64,000 nucleotides of DNA from Iris pallida. Taxonomy: Eukaryota; Streptophyta; Magnoliopsida; Asparagales; Iridaceae. Both the position numbers and the translations under genes were made by a program. The stretch covers positions 622,782 through 686,781 of the forward strand of contig JANAVB010004000.1 in assembly GCA_029216955.1 (NCBI GenBank). The letters are read 5' to 3'. Of the stretch, positions 22,070-34,593 are shown piece by piece. Under the pieces are notes generated by a model, which saw only the letters and a list, made by a program, of their open reading frames with translations, was not told the DNA's origin and did not search any database. Position 1 is the first letter of the stretch; every line of letters begins with the position of its first letter.

Positions 22070-25000
22070 TTATAAATCTGAAAATTCAAGTATACCGAGC
22101 TCACGCCTCAATGTGTTAAACCGATCTTCAGCCAATAGTTTTGTGAATATGTCTGCTAGTTGATGATCTGTGTCAACAAATTCTAAACATATATCCCCGT
22201 GTTGTTGATGATCACGAAGAAAATGATGTCGTATCTCTATGTGCTTTGTGCGTGAGTGACAAATAGGGTTCTTAGTCAGAATTATAGTGCTCATGTTATC
22301 ATAATATATAGGAATCTTAGTATAGTGCAGATTATAGTCTTCCAAGGTTTATTTCATCCACAAAATTTGAGCACAGCAATGACCTGCGGTGATATACTCA
22401 GCCTCAGTAGTTGATAATGCTACAGAATTTTGCTTTTTACTAAACTAGGAGACTAAGGCCTTTCCTAGGAAATGACATGTGCCACTGGTACTTTTACGGT
22501 CCACTTTGCATCCCGTAAAATCCGCATCCGAATAACCTATCAGGTCAAAGGATTTGCTTTTAGGATACCATAAGCCAACTGTAGAAGTTCCTTTAATGTA
22601 TCGGAAGATACGTTTAACGGCACTTAGATGTGATTCCTTAGGATTTGCCTGATAACGTGCACAAATGCAAACACTGAACATTATATCAGGACGACTAGCA
22701 GTTAAATATAATAAACTACCAATCATACCTCGATACTTACGCTGATCGACAGGTTTGCCACTTTCATCAGAATCAAGCTTTGTAGATGTAGCCATAGGAG
22801 TCCCGATTGGCTTTACGTTTTCGAAGTCATACTTTTTCAGTATGTCCTTTGTGTACTTAGCTTGGTTGATGAACGTTCCTTTTGAGTGTTGTTTGATCTG
22901 TAGTCCTAGGAAGAAGTTTAGCTCTCCCATCATACTCATTTCAAATTCACTCTGTATACACTTAGCAAAATCTTGACAGAGTTTTTCGTTAGTAGAACCA
23001 AATATTATGTCATCAACATAAATTTGCACAAGGAGAATATCATCATTCAGATATTTGATAAACAAAGTCATATCAACTCTACCTTTTGAAAAACTATTAT
23101 CAAGTAAGAAGGCACTTAGGCATTCATACCAAGCACGAGGTGCTTGTTTGAGTCCATATAGTGCTTTCTTAAGCTTGAAGACGTGATCAGGTTTTTGAAA
23201 ATCTTCAAAACCAGGGGGTTGTTTCACAAAAACTTCCTCTTTTAGAAAACCGTTTTAAAATGCACTCTTCACGTCCATTTGAGATAATTTAAAATCATTA
23301 AAACATGCGAATACACAAAACATGTGGATGGCTTCTAGTCTAGCAATAGGAGCATAAGTCTCGTCATAATCAATTCCTTCTTCTTGATTATAATCTTGTG
23401 CCACTAGACGCGCTTTGTTGTGTAGAACTTGTCCATCTTCACAGAGTTTATTTCGGAACATCCATTTCGTACCAATTATCGATGGACCAATAGGTTTAGG
23501 AATGATTTCCCAAACTTGGTTTCTCTCAAATTGATTTAGTTCCTCTTGCATGGCATGAATCCAAAACTCATCAGAAAAAGCATCATCTAAATTCTTAGGT
23601 TCTATTTGAGAAATGAATGCTACATTTGCTGCTATATCAGAATTTTTAAGAGAGGAGCGTGTACTTACACCTTTAGATACATCACCTATAATGAGTGTCT
23701 CTGGATGATCTGGCAAGAATTTCAATGAATCAAACTTTTAGGTCAGATCTTCCACAGAATTCTTCTCAGTCTTTGCATGTGTCTCTTCATCATCACTGTC
23801 GCTAGATCTGTGACTATTCAGCTCATCAAAGGTAACATTAATAGATTCTTCAACAATCATAGATCTTTTATTAAAAATTCTATATCCTTTACTCTTAGCA
23901 GCATATCCGAGAAATATCCCTTCATCTGCTTTCGAGTCGAACTTACCCAAGTTATCCTTGGTGTTCAGGATAAAACAGCGACATCCAAAAACTTTGAAAT
24001 AAGAAATGTTTGGAATTCTTCCAAACCAAAGCTCATATGGTGTTTTCTTCGAGATTGGTCGAATTAACACCCTATTCAAAACATGACAGGCTGTACTAAC
24101 AGCTTCTACCCAAAAATACTTAGGAAGATTATGCTGATTCAGTATGACTCTAGCCATTTCGCTTAGAGTACGATTCTTCCGCTCCATAACACCATTCTAT
24201 TGGGGAGTTCTAGGACAACAAAATTCATGGTAATATCCACTATCATCACAAAACTTTTTGAAATCAGAATTTACGAATTCGCCACAATGATCACTTCGGA
24301 TACGAGTAATCATGAAGCCCTTTTCATTTTGTACCCTTTTGCAAAATATTTGAAATTCAAAAATAGTATCACTTTTGTTTGATAAAAAGTAAACCCAAGT
24401 AAATTAAGAGAAATCATCAACAATAACAAAAGCGTAGAGCTTATCGCCAAGACTAGCGACTCTACTAGGTCCAAATAAATCCATATGAATTAACTGTACA
24501 GGTCTGGAAGTACTTACAGCGTTGATGGATTTAAAAGTGGATCTATATGCTTTGTTCTTTTCACAGTCAATACATACCATATCTCTCTTGAATGGAATTT
24601 CAGGGAGTCCTTTTACCAACTTTTTAGTACTGAGTCGTGAGATAGTATCCATATTTTTATGTCCTAGTCTCATGTGCCATAGCCAGCTTTCATCTAGATT
24701 AGCTACTAGGCATCTACCTGTATTATTAGTATTCTCCAAAAAGAAAACATAAATATTGTCTTCTCTAATTCCTTTATATACGGGATCACCAGATGACATA
24801 TCATATATGGTGCATTTGTCTTTCACAAAATTGATACCATAACCGTTATCAGCTAAATGACTTATGCTCAGTAGGTTATGTTTCAATCCTGTTACTAGAC
24901 AAACATCTTTTATTACTGGATAAGGAGAAATACCTACAGTACCATTACCAATAATATTACCTCTCAAGTTATTTCCGAAGGAGACATATCCTTCTTTCTT

Positions 25001-25102
25001 CATCGATAGCGTAGCGAACAAAGATGCATCACCGGTCATGTGTCGCGAACATCTGCTATCGAGGATCCATTTGTTTCTAGCATGAGAGGGTTGAGGGTCC
25101 AC
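22070..25102 (-). pseudogene. pol: Sirevirus pol (protease, integrase, RT, RNase H)
   Basis: One minus-strand frame holds the whole polyprotein. Protease near 25,060 reads WILDSRCSRHMTG, where the catalytic DSG has become DSR. The integrase zinc-binding WHMRLGH and CIDC lie near 24,670-24,560. Catalytic acidic sites are HMDLFGP, RIRSDHCGEF and VMERKNR. Reverse transcriptase (KWMFRNKL, MDVKSAF, IYVDDIIFGSTN near 23,010) has an intact YVDD. RNase H has YSDADFTGCKVDRKSTSG, AEYITAG and the ADIFTK end. Premature stops lie at 24,404 (TAA), about 24,200 (TAG), 23,738 (TAA), 23,255 (TAA), 22,445 (TAG) and 22,346 (TAA). The product would process and integrate the element's DNA copy in virus-like particles. 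This copy cannot make it. Confidence 0.93.
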
Positions 25103-26909
25103 CTACAAGACAAGTAGATGAATCCTTTGGTACCCATTTACTGAAGGGTCCATTTTGATTAGTTTTAGGCCTCCAGAATAAAGTGTGATTGTCAACAAGC
25201 TTCCTTGCCAAACAATACTGTGATATGTGTCCATGCGTGCCACAATAAGTGCAAGTAAGTTTAGAACCAGATGTGGTCAAAACTGTGTTTACATGCTTAT
25301 TTAGTTTTTTGGAGAACCTATAAGTGAAAGCATAGTGATAGTCGTGTTTCTTCTGTACTTTCTTATTTTTAGTCCTCTTAGGTGTATGCTTAGCATTAGG
25401 ACTAAACTTAGGCTGTGTTACAGGTATTGCCTGTTTGCCTAACTTGATTTCTAACTTTTTAGAAATTGTAATAGACTCTTCATATCTAGCAGTCATATCT
25501 GAGAGTCTTTGTTCTGTTACTAGGTGCTTCTTCTTCTCTATGTCATATAGTTCTTGTATTTTGACATAGTCTCTTTCTTTTTTTTTCAATTTTGAGGATA
25601 GCCTCATGATAGTCTACCTTGAGCTTGGCTATCTCTTCCGTGTTATCGGTAGTAGACGTCTCTTTAATATCTTCAATAAGATTGGACAGTCTAGCTAACT
25701 CGGTTGTGTATGCCTTAATCTTTTTTCGAGATTGCTTATACTTGTCGAGCACAGTTTTGTGATCTTCAAGTAATTCGCTAAAGGCATTTTCTAATTCATC
25801 GAAAGTAAAATCATCATATAGAGGGTTTGAAGATACCTTATCAAATGCCATAAGACAGACATTTGCATTTCCGCAGGGTCTGTCCTCTTTTTCTGTATCA
25901 CTGGCATCACTTTCATGCCAGATACTCGTATTGGCATACTTTCGACCGGATGTTGCTTTTCTGCTTGATCTTGATCTGTCGTATGGACTGCTTTTCTTTG
26001 AATTTGGACAGTCCTTCTTCATGTGCCCCATCTTCTTGCATCCAAAGCAAATGGTTTCATCTTCATTGCTTTCTTGGACATCTCTTTTCCTTCTGCTTGA
26101 TTTCTTAAACTTTAGGAATTTTCGGAAGTTCTTCACAAGTAGGGCTTGTTCATCACCACTTGATGATTCTTCATCAGAGTCATTGTATGTTGATTTTATT
26201 GCTTGAGCTTTGAAAGCAATAGATTTTTCTTTTGGGGTTGCTTCTTCAAACTCTTGTAAATCAAGTTCATGGGTCATCAGCTTCCCCATCAGTGTTTCCA
26301 AGGACATAGTGGTGAGATCGTTTCCTTCAATAATTGTTGTGGCTTTTGGATTCCAGTTCTTGGTTAGAGTCCGCAGCACTTTTTTGATCTTCTCATGATT
26401 GCTATAATTCTTGCCAAGAGATTGCAGAGGATTAGTTATATCAAGGAAACGAGTAAACATCTGTGTAATTGACTCATCGGGTTTCATCTTGAAAGATTCA
26501 TATTCCTGAGTCAGTCTACTAATTTTGGATTCCTTCACTTGGGAAGTACCTTCATGAGTTATCTCAAGAAGTTTCCAAATTTTATGAGACGTCTTACAGG
26601 TTGAAACTCAGTTGAACTCCATTTTGTCAATTGTACAGAATAGTGCATTAATGGCACGGACATCTAGACTAGCCTTAGCTTTCTCAGCGTCAGTGTATTT
26701 GTCATGAGGCTTGTCTATAAGCTGGCCTTCAACCACTGTGGGTGCTGGTTTCTTATAACCATCAATGACTATAGACCAAAGATCAAAGTCAAGAGATTTT
26801 AAGAAGAAAGTCATCCGTGTTTTCCAATAGGTATAATTAGTACCATCAAAAAGTGGGGGTCTATTGTGGATTGCCCTTCACCGTTGAATATTGATTTCAC
26901 GGCTGCCAT
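25077..26909 (-). pseudogene. gag: Sirevirus gag with two zinc knuckles
   Basis: Begins at MAAVKSIFNGEGQST (ATG at 26,909). A frame slip follows near 26,870, then the gag domain with RPPLFDGTNYTYWKTRM, ALFCTIDKMEFN and KLLEITHEGTSQVKESK. Long coiled-coil-prone Lys/Glu-rich stretches and two CCHC knuckles follow: CFGCKKMGHMKKDC near 26,040 and CTYCGTHGHISQYC near 25,230. An in-frame TGA lies at 26,608. A frame change sits at an A9 run (25,580-25,588 on the complementary strand), after which the frame stays open to 25,077, overlapping pol by 26 bp in another frame. Gag would form the particle and bind RNA. Two knuckles and the long Lys-rich C-terminal extension are Sirevirus features. Confidence 0.9.
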
Positions 26910-26946
26910 ATATATACTCTCTGAGATTTGTTATATAAGAATATAA

Positions 26947-26961
26947 CCTGCTCTGATACCA
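26947..26961 (-). other. Sirevirus primer-binding site (initiator tRNA-Met)
   Basis: Minus strand TGGTATCAGAGCAGG, 2 nt from the 5' LTR. It is the classical complement of the plant initiator tRNA-Met 3' end. Confidence 0.95.
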
Positions 26962-26963
26962 AT

Positions 26964-28051
26964 TGTAGGACCATTGAGCACCTCTAGAGGGGGTGAATAG
27001 AGTGTGTGTGTGCAGCGAAAAAAATAATCACCAATTTAAAAATTTAACTATGGCAGAAAGTAATAGACAGTAAATAAATTCAGCAAGAGATAGAAAGATC
27101 AAACTCAGTGACACAGCGATGTATACTGGTATCCCTCTGAGAGGACTAATCCAGTCTCGAGTACTCTTGCTCGATGTTAATCCACTATGGCACAAGCTAA
27201 ATGAGAGCTTGCAGTCTCTTACAACACCGTGCTTGGTGACAAGCGCACGACCAGCTTTACAATACCGTGTTTGGTGACGAGCGCACTACCAGCTCCACAA
27301 CAAGAATAGTTGCTGAACTTGGAATGACCTCTTTACAACTCTTGAATACCAAAAACTCTAAATCAACACAGATATTACTGGCTTTTGGCTAAGAGATGTA
27401 TAGGTATGATTTGAAAGTTGTAGATTGTTTTGAAAACACTTGAACAGTAGAGAAGAGAAGATGAAGAATGAATGAGTGATTTGAAATAAAAATTTCTCTT
27501 CTATTTATAGGTGTTTTCTGAGACCGAACTCGGACAGAGTTCGGACAGAGTTCTGATGCAAATATTTCGCATAGAGACGTTGCTCGCAGATTTGGAGGCA
27601 ACTGACATTTGAATTCAAACTGACAGAACTCGGACAGAGTTCGGACCGAACTCGGGCCGAACCCGGTTGTGAGTTCTGTCAATAGGATTTTCGAAATATT
27701 TTATCAAAACAGTTTATAAGAAAGGATTTTTGGAATATTTTGTAAAAGATGTATAATTGAAAAATGGGTAGGCTTTTTGGAGATGTGAACTGGAATAACC
27801 CTAAGCCAGTATTATCAGATTGATTTTACAAAATAAATCCTAGACTCAAAAAAATGTAAAAATACAGAATAAAATATAAAATGAGTCAACTTCATATTTG
27901 ATGATGTCTATGCTTTGTTGATGTAGTACAACGCCCGTTGATATTGATTTCATATCTCCTGAAATGATTAGCAGCAGTTTGTATATTTTGCGTATTGACT
28001 TAAGTGCATGTTGATTATCAAAATCGGGTGTGACCATGGAATGTGCCAGTA
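26964..28051 (-). repeat. Sirevirus 5' LTR
   Basis: Starts TGTAGGACCATTGAGC next to the primer site and ends GTGCCAGTA, where the partner LTR has GTGCCAACA. The expected terminal CA is therefore mutated. It is followed by the target duplication AGAGC. Confidence 0.93.
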
Positions 28052-28674
28052 AGAGCATGATTCAAAACATCGCCCGCGGTCTTGTATTTCGGCACTGCTA
28101 CATGAACAGCGATAGAGGGCCGCAGACCCACTTCAAATCATTTCACGTGACACTCCTCTATATATAGAAATGTACCAGTAAATTTGGACAATTTGTTAAA
28201 TTTTGTCGTATTCAGGCTGCACCGTTTCGTTCCCTTTCCTCAACTTCATGAATTCATTCTCCTTCTCTTAACGAACGGCTGAAGAAAGGTACTCAACTTT
28301 AAAATCTTTGCAGAATGTGGCCCAAGGGATTGGCGCTAAGTTGTTATCGTGTCGGATCTCTCGTTTGTGCACGACCACCAGTCGTGTGGTTTCAAACGTA
28401 GTTAAAGTTGTGTACAAGCGACCTGCTTGGATTCTTCAATATCGAGGAGCTCGAAGTATTTTTCCAGCTCTTCCAACCAGTCTATCACCATAGAAGGGCC
28501 TTCGGTATCGTTGAAGGAAGTGTGGCATGCTTTCTTTAACTCTGACACTTCAAACTTGTATCTTTTCGGTGTTGCAGGTTGACGCACGGGCTCCTCTGGG
28601 TCGACTTCGATGGGTCGAACCATAGTCTCGATGACAATAGATGCGGTTATAGAGTTGCCATTGTCCACAATCAT
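28052..28674 (-). pseudogene. gag: Ty3 gag, N-terminal part of the element split by the Sirevirus
   Basis: Minus frame with MVRPIEVDPEEPVRQPATP near the start, then the capsid block GPSMVIDWLEELEKYFELLD. A decayed continuation includes KFNKLSKFTGTFLY and KYKTAGDVLNHAL, which runs straight into the Sirevirus target duplication at 28,052. The matching downstream part (zinc knuckles, protease, RT) is at 16,920-18,774. Frame changes near 28,400 and several stops inactivate it. Confidence 0.8.
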
Positions 28675-29040
28675 CTAGACAATCTGTTGCAGAGTATCAA
28701 GTTGCTTTTATTGCATCTTAGATTACGCGTCGAAGCGAGCTTCAAATTGGGTCTGTCGTGTCTCTGTTTGTCGATGCCAATTTTTGGATTATTTCTGCTA
28801 CACCTCCATCATGCGTAGCATCCTCTCGATGGCATCGTTAGAAAGTCTGACCCACGATCTGCTTGAGCCACTCAAAGCACTTTGATCGTTCTCGGTCGCG
28901 GGTTTCGAAACTTCTGCTATACGACGAAACCCAAATTAGTCTCAAAATATTACGGACTCACTGTATGGAACAACTTATCTCATCAATATGGGATCAAGGG
29001 TTTGAGACTCTAGACGAGAAGCCAAAGGATGTAAAGTCGT
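28675..29040 (-). other. Leader of the split Ty3 element
   Basis: Non-coding or decayed N-terminal gag sequence between the primer site at 29,041 and the readable gag. No other feature is seen. Confidence 0.45.
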
Positions 29041-29052
29041 ACTCTTACACCA
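29041..29052 (-). other. Degenerate initiator-Met-like primer site of the split Ty3 element
   Basis: Minus strand TGGTGTAAGAGT, 3 nt from the LTR end at 29,056. It matches 9 of 12 positions of TGGTATCAGAGC. Confidence 0.5.
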
Positions 29053-29055
29053 TTA

Positions 29056-29638
29056 TGTCATGACCCAATTCCGTAGAATCGATAGTCGTCCCCCGGACGT
29101 GATGTCGTGCGAACCTAAATCACGATCGCACAAGACATAGTCATAAGGTTATCCAAAATACAATATCCAATAGAGTATACAGAGAAATTGAAGCAACACA
29201 TTTGAGATAGAAGAAATTTTCTTTTCATTAATAATAGACATTATTTACAAAACTCTATTATAATCCTTGTCGTGCAAGCTTACGACATGATTCGATTACA
29301 AAATGAACGTCGATGAGAGATCATGACATATGTTACATCCCCATTTACAAGAAAAACATTCAAAAGACCTTCTATCATGGAGAGTCGAGATATCTTTTTT
29401 CTAGACTGAATGTGGAGTCTTCAAAAGAATCAAAACAAGCCTTCGATCCACAGACGAGGCTTCAAAAGAACTTGCGTCACCTTGAGTTTAGTTGGCATGC
29501 CCTTCTTGGTTCAGGATACCTGTGGAGAGCGAGGATCAGTACGTTACACTTATATTGGTGCATGGCAAGTTAAGTTTGGCGCTCTCATTTGGTTCAAGAA
29601 ATTATGTGAAGCGTGTTATATATTTTGAATGATCTTTC
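29056..29638 (-). mobile_element. 5' LTR part of the split Ty3 element
   Basis: Plus strand starts TGTCATGACCCAATTCCG, the same end type (TGTCACGACCC/TGTCACGCCCC) as the other Ty3 LTRs here. It runs into the solo copia LTR at 29,639 and continues after it at 30,911. The outer end was not located and no partner LTR is visible. Confidence 0.6.
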
Positions 29639-30905
29639 TGATAGAACTGGGAATTCCCAGGACCCTTAGTTTGGTGTACGTTTTGATCGATAAAAAGTTA
29701 AACAGATTTAATATATGTTCTAACCCTTCATAGGCGAAAACTAGGGTTCAGAATTATACCTGCGACGGAAAGAATACAAGTAATTCCTGGCAATCTAGAG
29801 CGTACGAACCCAGATCTTCTGTACGTATTCCTTCCTTGAGTTGGACGTCGTATGGGCGACGATCTCCCAACCTTTTCTTCTCCTTGGCAGCCCTCTCTTT
29901 CTCTCCTTACGTGAATCACGAATTTAGAGAAAGCTTCATATTTCTGATTAGTAATCTGGCGGTCAGAGAATAGAGGATATATATAGGATACGGCAGGGAC
30001 CATGAGGAGAAATTAGGGTTATGCCTCCTAACGGATCTTGATATCCCGTGTTCAGCCCGAACACACAATCCAGGCCCATTAACAATAGCTCGGTCCACTA
30101 ATGAGCTATTGTTGCACTACCTCCCTAATCCCAAATTATGTTTGTGGGCTCCTTTTATTATATGCTCGTTTGGCTCCCCATGTTAAGATATCGTATGTCT
30201 GTCGATCAAATTAAGTTACTGACAACTATATTGATTCGACATCTTTTATCCTTAAGTAGTACCGCTCAACTTTATTTGTCATGTCGGATATAATCCACCT
30301 GCAGGGTTTACATGACAATCATTATGAGCTCCTTAAGGGGACATCATCAACCCGATATATCGGGACATGGATTCCATTTATAATCAACAACCTATCATAC
30401 ATACAATGTCATTACCCAATTCATAGAGTTTATTGATCCATAATGAATCTCACTCTTTCATGAGTCAAAGTAATGCACACTGCATATACATGTCTGTTAT
30501 TATATCCAGATTAAGAGCACAAGCATCCATAATAACAGAGGTGTTTGTTCTCCTATGTAGTCAGTATAAAGAGAATAACCTCAAGTGGTCATGTTCAACA
30601 CATACAAATTGTACTAGTGTAAACGTATAGTCAAGATAGACTAATACCAGATTACACTACAACATTTCCAATAAATTGTCCAAGTCCATCTAGGTTGTGA
30701 ACTATTTATATACTCCATAGGAAACTGATAATATGATCTTCTATGTGACACCACACACCATATTATCTGTAATATAGAATATCAGACATTTGCATAACAC
30801 TTGCAACAAATACAATATGCAAACATTTGCCCATATGATTCTCATTCAAAATTTAAGGAAATAAGGTTACTACAAAAGTGATGCTTTTAGTATATAAACC
30901 TAACA
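29639..30905 (-). mobile_element. Solo LTR of a Ty1/copia element
   Basis: 1,267 bp, element strand TGTTAGGTTTATATACT...AGTTCTATCA, flanked by the 5-bp target duplication CTTTC (29,634-29,638 and 30,906-30,910). No internal region, primer site or polypurine tract adjoins it, so it is a solo LTR left by LTR-LTR recombination. Blocks such as GATATATCGGGACATGGATT are typical of copia LTRs I know from other plants. Confidence 0.85.
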
Positions 30906-30910
30906 CTTTC

Positions 30911-33900
30911 TAGACATCCTAGTAATTTTCATACAAGCATTTGATAGGCATAAAGACATAAGTTACGTTAGAATTACCCATGGCATAGTGTGTCGTGCAA
31001 TGTGAGGCTTACCATATTCTTTCCTGTCAATTGTTATCATTTGCTAGCATAGTGTGTGCGATTTTTATATGTGGTGGTCACTAGCATCACAAGACATCTT
31101 GGACTATAGCTGGGTTTAGACGGCACTCCTTTCAGTACGAGTAGCGAGCTCCGCTAAAAGTTTACCAAATAACCATGGTTTTGTTTTATCTAGCACAGAT
31201 ATCTTTTGCTTCCTCCTAGCTCGAATCGATCTCGTGTCTCGGGGTATTATTTGAGGAAGTTGTTCCTTGTGCACAAGTTGTCCATGATCGTGCTAGGTTA
31301 GACTAGTTATTAATCAAGCGTGATCTTTAGTTCGTGAGCAACATAAGCATTTTTATCGTTCTTTTGTTGTATTATGGCGACAGTTATTCAATGATTCAAT
31401 CTTTACTTATCTCAGTTCTATAACAGGCATAACATATTAAGCATGTAGTAATTTATGATATGGCAATTATAGCGGACGTCGTAAGAAATTGTGCAACAGT
31501 TCATTAAAATCTAAGCATTCGTGTCCGTTGGATAACCAACTAGCAATCTATCGATTGATTGGGATTCAAGATGTTCAGGAAGGAGAAGGGTCAGTCACTC
31601 GCTATGATTGTTTGATTGAGGTGAGAGACCCGTTGGCTACGCTAGATGGTACCTACACGATCACCTGAAATCGCATAAGCAACTGTAGAACACTGTTTCA
31701 TTCAACGAGTTCGATACGAATGCAAAGTTCAAAAATGTCAGCCCTGAAAACCATCAAAAACATTCACGAAAATATATTCAGAAAACCAAAGCCAAAGAAA
31801 CAAGTGAGGCATAAAAAACAGATCAACGGGAAGTCCCTCCCGACTCAGCCTCAGAGTCTATCCTCGAGGCACAACCCGCTGAATATGGGACTTGATTCCG
31901 AAGAAGCCATTCCGTAACGAGGAATGGATCTTAATTCAATCATTCTGTTCAATCGATCCCGAACAATCGGTTTCGACCAAATCGATAGCAACAATGTTCC
32001 TTTATCGTGCACCCCGTAGACAACAAATAGAGCATGATGTAGGGACGGGGCACTATAATACGTCCTCGTCGTTGATGGAGAGGAAGCTCGTCATTGATAG
32101 AGAGTAAGAATATACTGAGTCGTTTGAGAGAAAGAGTGTGTCGGAAGCATAAATGGAAAGGGTGAATGGGGCCCGCGAATAGGGGAAAAAGTTGTCATGA
32201 AAACAAGTTTCCTTTCCTTTTTGACAACTGCTGTTCTAGGAGCAAGTTTTCAAAAAAAATGGAAAACCAATCTGTGAACTTTAGCTGCCAAACACAGTTT
32301 TGATAGGTTTTTACACTTAAACTCAAAAAAGTGAGTTTAAAAGTGTATCCAAATGCACCCTAAGTTTCTTTTGGTTTCTAGAAATCATAAGAAACTAAAG
32401 AAAAGTGAGTTTCCAAATAAAAACATTATTGTTGCTAGAAAGTAAAAACTATAAACTTGTTACTAATGATGACATGTAATAATAATAAAAAATTATATAA
32501 AGGATTAAAGATTGGTGTTTAATTTTGAAATAGTAAGAAATAATAAATAACTAGGTCATAACTGTTTTTTGTTAGTTTCCATGGCTCTATCCAATTGGAT
32601 GGAAACTAGTTTCCACTTTAGTGGTGGCAAGTTTTATAACACACTTTTTATTGTCAAACATGCAAGTAAATAAAAACTAGCACTAGTTTCCACTGCTTTC
32701 CTACTTTTTCTTTAACTTTCCATTTGCTAAACAGGCCATTAAGTTCAAATCTCTTACCATGTTTCTATCAAGGTGACATTGAGTTCAAATCTCGTACCAT
32801 GATTCTATCAAGGAACTAAGTCGGTCTAGTTTCATCGACCAAAGGAACAAAACATTATATTTGGCAAATTATATACCACATAAAACTAACTCATGAAGAA
32901 AGTGTGCCTTCAAAGCTCATTCACCTGGATAAGTAAATAGCTCTTGAGGTAGATCTTCCTACCCTGAAACCAAAATGGCTTTAGAAGACAGTTTCTTTGC
33001 ATCTATGTCTTTTGCAAAAAAATTCTCATAAGCTTAACCTCATGATATCTCGAAATAAAAGTTTGTATGTCTTCTTAATACTTATGTTATGAATATTTCT
33101 AGCTACTTTCGTTGAGTCGAGTATAACTGAAACCTTGATAATCACTATGATTACTGAATTCTCAATCAAAATGTTAAGCCCACAAACTGAGTCACTCATT
33201 GTTATGGACATTCCATCCTTTTATACCTTTATGTCTATTTGCTATATTTTATCTACCGAGACTCCTGCTAATGATTTGGGAAGTTCATAATGTACGCACC
33301 TCGCCCTAATATATAGAGGGTTGTTTGGGTTTTTCGATCTATTCATTCATTATTAGGGTCTTAGACCCCCTTTCAAATTTAAATAAAATATTTAGCATAT
33401 AACCCTAAAGAAAAAAATACTTCCAAGCAAATATTCAACAACTACTTATCTCTTATAACCCCTCAAACTTTTCAAATCCATCGTTTATCAACCTCAAAAC
33501 ATTCTTATCGCCTCTGTCACAAATCTACCACAGTTCACTGCAGTCTCACTGCATGTGCTCTTACAACCATGTCATAGTGTTGCCTCAACACACGGAAGGA
33601 TCCTACAATCATCAGATATAATTTTGTGCGACTTGACCAAAGCTCATTTGTCAGAGCAAGCGCTAAGCCTTACTGTCGACATCATCGACTAGTGGTTCGA
33701 TGCAAACATAAAGTAAGCATGGGCTTTAAAGCATCAGTCTCATGTTTCTTCTTCCTAGTCCAAACTACCACAAATGCCAATATTTCCTTTACCACAACAA
33801 TAACCACACTTTTCCCACAACACTAACACCATTTTCGTGTCATTAACATCGTCAAGATCGCTATAACACAAACAACTACCGAAAGCGAGCGAGCTGTTGG

Positions 33901-34431
33901 ATTGTATCTCATTTCCGGTTGAGCACTCAAAAAGGGGGGTGAAAATAGAGTTGATAATTTTGTCACACATCGGATAGAAAGTAGGATCATGAGGTGTAGA
34001 TAATTGGAATTTGTTCAGGTGTTATATAAAAAAATCTCTTTTAAGGCATATGGGCCCAGTTTAATATCGTACATCATGGACCAGAGTCATACCGTCCGCG
34101 TTCCAATACTAGCCTAATTGTGGAAACTAGAATAAAACAACAAATATTCATTGTAGAAAGAGTAGATCTAGTTGTAGTAGTTATATTTATCAAGAAGCTA
34201 GGCTTAGGGTTTTGGGGATGGTGGAGATGCTAAAAGCCCTAACCCTAAAACCCTAGTTTGGGTTTGTAATAAACCTGCCAAACTCGTCATAGGCACTTCT
34301 TGGCGTCGGGGTGGTAAGCTTTATCTGCTTCCAGAGGAGGCCAGACGAGTCGTTCCTCCTCACGATCGCCATTGCTCGGCTCCAGAGAAAGCACCAAACC
34401 TACTGCTCATCTTCTCTGTTCCTCTGCGTTG
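30911..34431. other. Non-coding DNA, partly old LTR
   Basis: No gene is supported. The first part continues the Ty3 LTR interrupted by the solo LTR. A tandem duplication of about 40 bp lies at 32,742-32,820 (TTCAAATCTCTTACCATG, TTCAAATCTCGTACCATG). Around 34,225-34,260 there are telobox-like words (CCCTAACCCTAAAACCCTAG), probably regulatory or chance rather than telomeric. Small open frames have no recognisable product. Confidence 0.4.
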
Positions 34432-34445
34432 CTTCTGCTTATGTT

Positions 34446-34593
34446 TTATTTTTCTTTTTTTCTTTTTGAGGTGTCTTTTCTCCAAGACGGCCTGTGGCTA
34501 TATAAGCTACCCAACCGTCCGAGGGGATTCGAACCCAAGATTTCTGCTTGTGCGGCCCCCCGTACTACCAATAGGCTAGTGCCTTAGGGACTA
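34446..34593 (-). mobile_element. tRNA-derived SINE
   Basis: Minus-strand head TAGTCCCTAAGGCACTAGCC, with an A-box-like TAGCCTATTGGTAGTACGG and a perfect B-box GGTTCGAATCC 40-50 bp further on. An unrelated body follows, then an A-rich tail (CAAAAAGAAAAAAAG). It is flanked by perfect 14-bp target duplications CTTCTGCTTATGTT (34,432-34,445 and 34,594-34,607). At about 148 bp it has normal SINE length. It is not a functional tRNA, because no cloverleaf closes. It would be transcribed by RNA polymerase III and copied by LINE enzymes. Confidence 0.92.

Larger units (their letters stand above)
18775..28051 (-). mobile_element. Complete Sirevirus-type Ty1/copia element (decayed)
   Basis: A 9,277-bp unit bounded by equal LTRs (18,775-19,862 and 26,964-28,051) and the 5-bp target duplication AGAGC (18,770-18,774 and 28,052-28,056). 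Internal order on the minus strand: initiator-Met primer site, gag with two zinc knuckles, protease, integrase, reverse transcriptase, RNase H, spacer with palindromic repeats, a 3' ORF, and repeated polypurine tracts. Two knuckles in gag, an extra ORF after pol, multiple polypurine tracts and clustered palindromes are hallmarks of Sireviruses. It sits inside the gag of an older Ty3 element. All ORFs carry stops or frameshifts, so this copy is not autonomous now. Confidence 0.92.

Noticed and set aside
34225..34262. Interstitial telomere repeat
   Set aside because: Only two to three irregular AACCCTA words; more like teloboxes or chance.
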